From Erysipelotrichaceae bacterium UBA6182 (GTDB lineage: Bacteria; Bacillota_I; Bacilli_A; Erysipelotrichales; Erysipelotrichaceae): a DNA stretch of 14,247 bases. Under the pieces are notes generated by a model, which was not told the DNA's origin, did no database searches, and was given only the letters and a program-made list of their open reading frames with translations. The stretch is from contig DITO01000190.1 in NCBI GenBank assembly GCA_002422065.1, positions 25,247 to 39,493 on the forward strand, in the 5' to 3' direction. Both the position numbers and the translations under genes were made by a program. This document shows, piece by piece, positions 13,265-14,247 of the stretch (its first letter is position 1; every line of letters starts with the position of its first letter).

Positions 13265-14247
13265 ATGTTACGTTCAATGTATTCTGGTGTTTCAGGAATG
13301 AAATCCCACCAAACCAAAATGGATGTTATTGGTAATAACATCGCCAACGTTAATACTTATGGTTTTAAATCAAGTCGTACGACTTTTTCAGAAGTATACT
13401 ATCAAACTTTAAGATCAGCTTCCAATGCAACCGCAAACCAAGGAGGACGCAATGCTAACCAAATTGGTTATGGTGTTGGAGTTGCTTCAGTGGATGTTCA
13501 ACACACTCGCTCAGGTTTTCAAATGACAGATAACGGTATGGATTTAGCTATTGCTGGAGAAGGTTTCTTCCAAGTTCAAGATACTGATGGGAATGTGTTC
13601 TATACTCGTGCAGGGATGATTCGTATTGATTCTATTGGTAATCTAGTTGATCAAAACGGCAACTTTGTTTTAGGAGTTACTGGAGATCCTTTAGGAAAAA
13701 ATGCAAGTGGAGAAAAGATTCAATTCTCAATTCCATCATTGACCCCAGTCAATGCATCTATTACAGAGTTTATTTCTAATAAAGCATTCACAATCAAAGC
13801 ATCAAACCCAACGAAAGATGGGAATGTCTCATTTAACTTTTCAAGTGTGAGCGATTTACCATTAGGGCAAAAAGCCGTTGCTCGTGTAGCATCCAATGGG
13901 ATTGCGATTACATTCAATGAAAATGAATCTTTTAATAGCTTAGCAGAACTTAACAATGCGATTAACCTTGCGGTCATTGAAGCTAATGGTGGGAAAGAAC
14001 ATCCTGCAGGTAACTTTGCCATTGAATTAACAAGTGGAACACCAATCACATGGCCAATTAATGGTAAAGAAATTGTGAATACTAACTTTGCTCCAATCTT
14101 GGGAAGTGTTAATTTACATCCAAGCATGTCAGCTTTAGGATTTTCCTTCAGTAGCGCATCAAGTCAGTTTTCTGGAATGGGTGATGTAGCAATGAATGTT
14201 ACTCATCAAGCAACACCTGAATCATTCTTAGTATCACTAGACATTAA
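13265..14247 (+). CDS. flgE: Flagellar hook protein FlgE, N-terminal part (runs off window)
   Basis: Major subunit of the flagellar hook, exported and polymerised under the FlgD cap. The frame is open through the last full codon, giving about 327 residues with no stop. The N-terminus MLRSMYSGVSGMKSHQTKMD and the rod/hook signature NNIANVNTYGFKSSRTTFSE (24-43) are typical, followed by GYGVGVASVDV and DLAIAGEGFFQVQD (about residues 95-109), shared by FlgE and FlgG. The long insert after residue 140 that forms the outer D1/D2 domains makes FlgE more likely than a rod protein. AGAGG (13252-13256) is the ribosome binding site for the ATG at 13265. The C-terminal polymerisation helix lies outside the window. 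Confidence 0.93.
   Translation, partial: MLRSMYSGVSGMKSHQTKMDVIGNNIANVNTYGFKSSRTTFSEVYYQTLRSASNATANQGGRNANQIGYGVGVASVDVQHTRSGFQMTDNGMDLAIAGEGFFQVQDTDGNVFYTRAGMIRIDSIGNLVDQNGNFVLGVTGDPLGKNASGEKIQFSIPSLTPVNASITEFISNKAFTIKASNPTKDGNVSFNFSSVSDLPLGQKAVARVASNGIAITFNENESFNSLAELNNAINLAVIEANGGKEHPAGNFAIELTSGTPITWPINGKEIVNTNFAPILGSVNLHPSMSALGFSFSSASSQFSGMGDVAMNVTHQATPESFLVSLDI

Noticed and set aside
13720..14127. Open reading frame of 135 codons on the minus strand
   Set aside because: It lies fully inside flgE, has no family resemblance and no ribosome binding site; it is an antisense shadow.
1..14247. CRISPR arrays, insertion sequences, prophage or an unknown defence system
   Set aside because: No regularly spaced repeats, transposase or terminal inverted repeats were seen; nearly all of the sequence is explained by housekeeping and flagellar genes.

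Overview
The window comes from a low-GC, Gram-positive-type bacterium (Bacillota, with some lean towards the Erysipelotrichia/Mollicutes side) that encodes a flagellum. Evidence: codons are AT-rich; the first half follows the Bacillus-type order cysS-mrnC-rlmB-sigH-rpmG-secE-nusG-rplK-rplA; and ribosomal protein L11 has a four-residue shortening that I recall from Mollicutes and Erysipelotrichia relatives (memory, not a search). TGA ends the sigma factor and fliI genes, so the organism does not use the Mycoplasma code. All genes lie on the + strand.

Region 1 (1-4674) is translation and transcription housekeeping. It holds the 3' part of cysS, mrnC (23S rRNA maturation nuclease), rlmB (rRNA 2'-O-methyltransferase), a SigH-like sigma factor, rpmG (L33), secE, nusG, rplK (L11) and rplA (L1). 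A consensus-like extended -10 promoter overlaps the sigma gene stop codon and should drive rpmG-secE-nusG. A terminator follows nusG, with a second strong promoter directly behind it for rplK-rplA. The rplK leader folds into a hairpin plus a motif resembling the L1 binding site of 23S rRNA, which predicts autoregulation by L1. A strong terminator closes the block after rplA, where many Firmicutes would continue with rplJ-rplL.

Region 2 (4675-4947) is a gene-free control region of about 270 bases. It contains an AT-rich stretch, a putative sigma-A-type promoter and a class I cyclic-di-GMP (GEMM-I) riboswitch just upstream of flgB.

Region 3 (4948 to the end) is one tightly packed flagellar operon: flgB, flgC, fliE, fliF, fliG, fliH, fliI, fliJ, fliK, flgD, a conserved small flagellar-operon gene (TIGR02530 type) and the start of flgE. 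It builds the rod, MS ring, rotor switch, export ATPase complex, hook-length ruler, hook cap and hook. The riboswitch places the whole set under the second messenger that commonly switches bacteria between swimming and attachment.

The most notable points are the riboswitch and its ambiguous expression platform, the L1-mimic leader, the shortened L11 loop, and a structured flgD/flgE-side intergenic region with a duplicated start-site sequence. I see no mobile elements, CRISPR arrays or tRNA/rRNA genes, and no unknown defence-type system.
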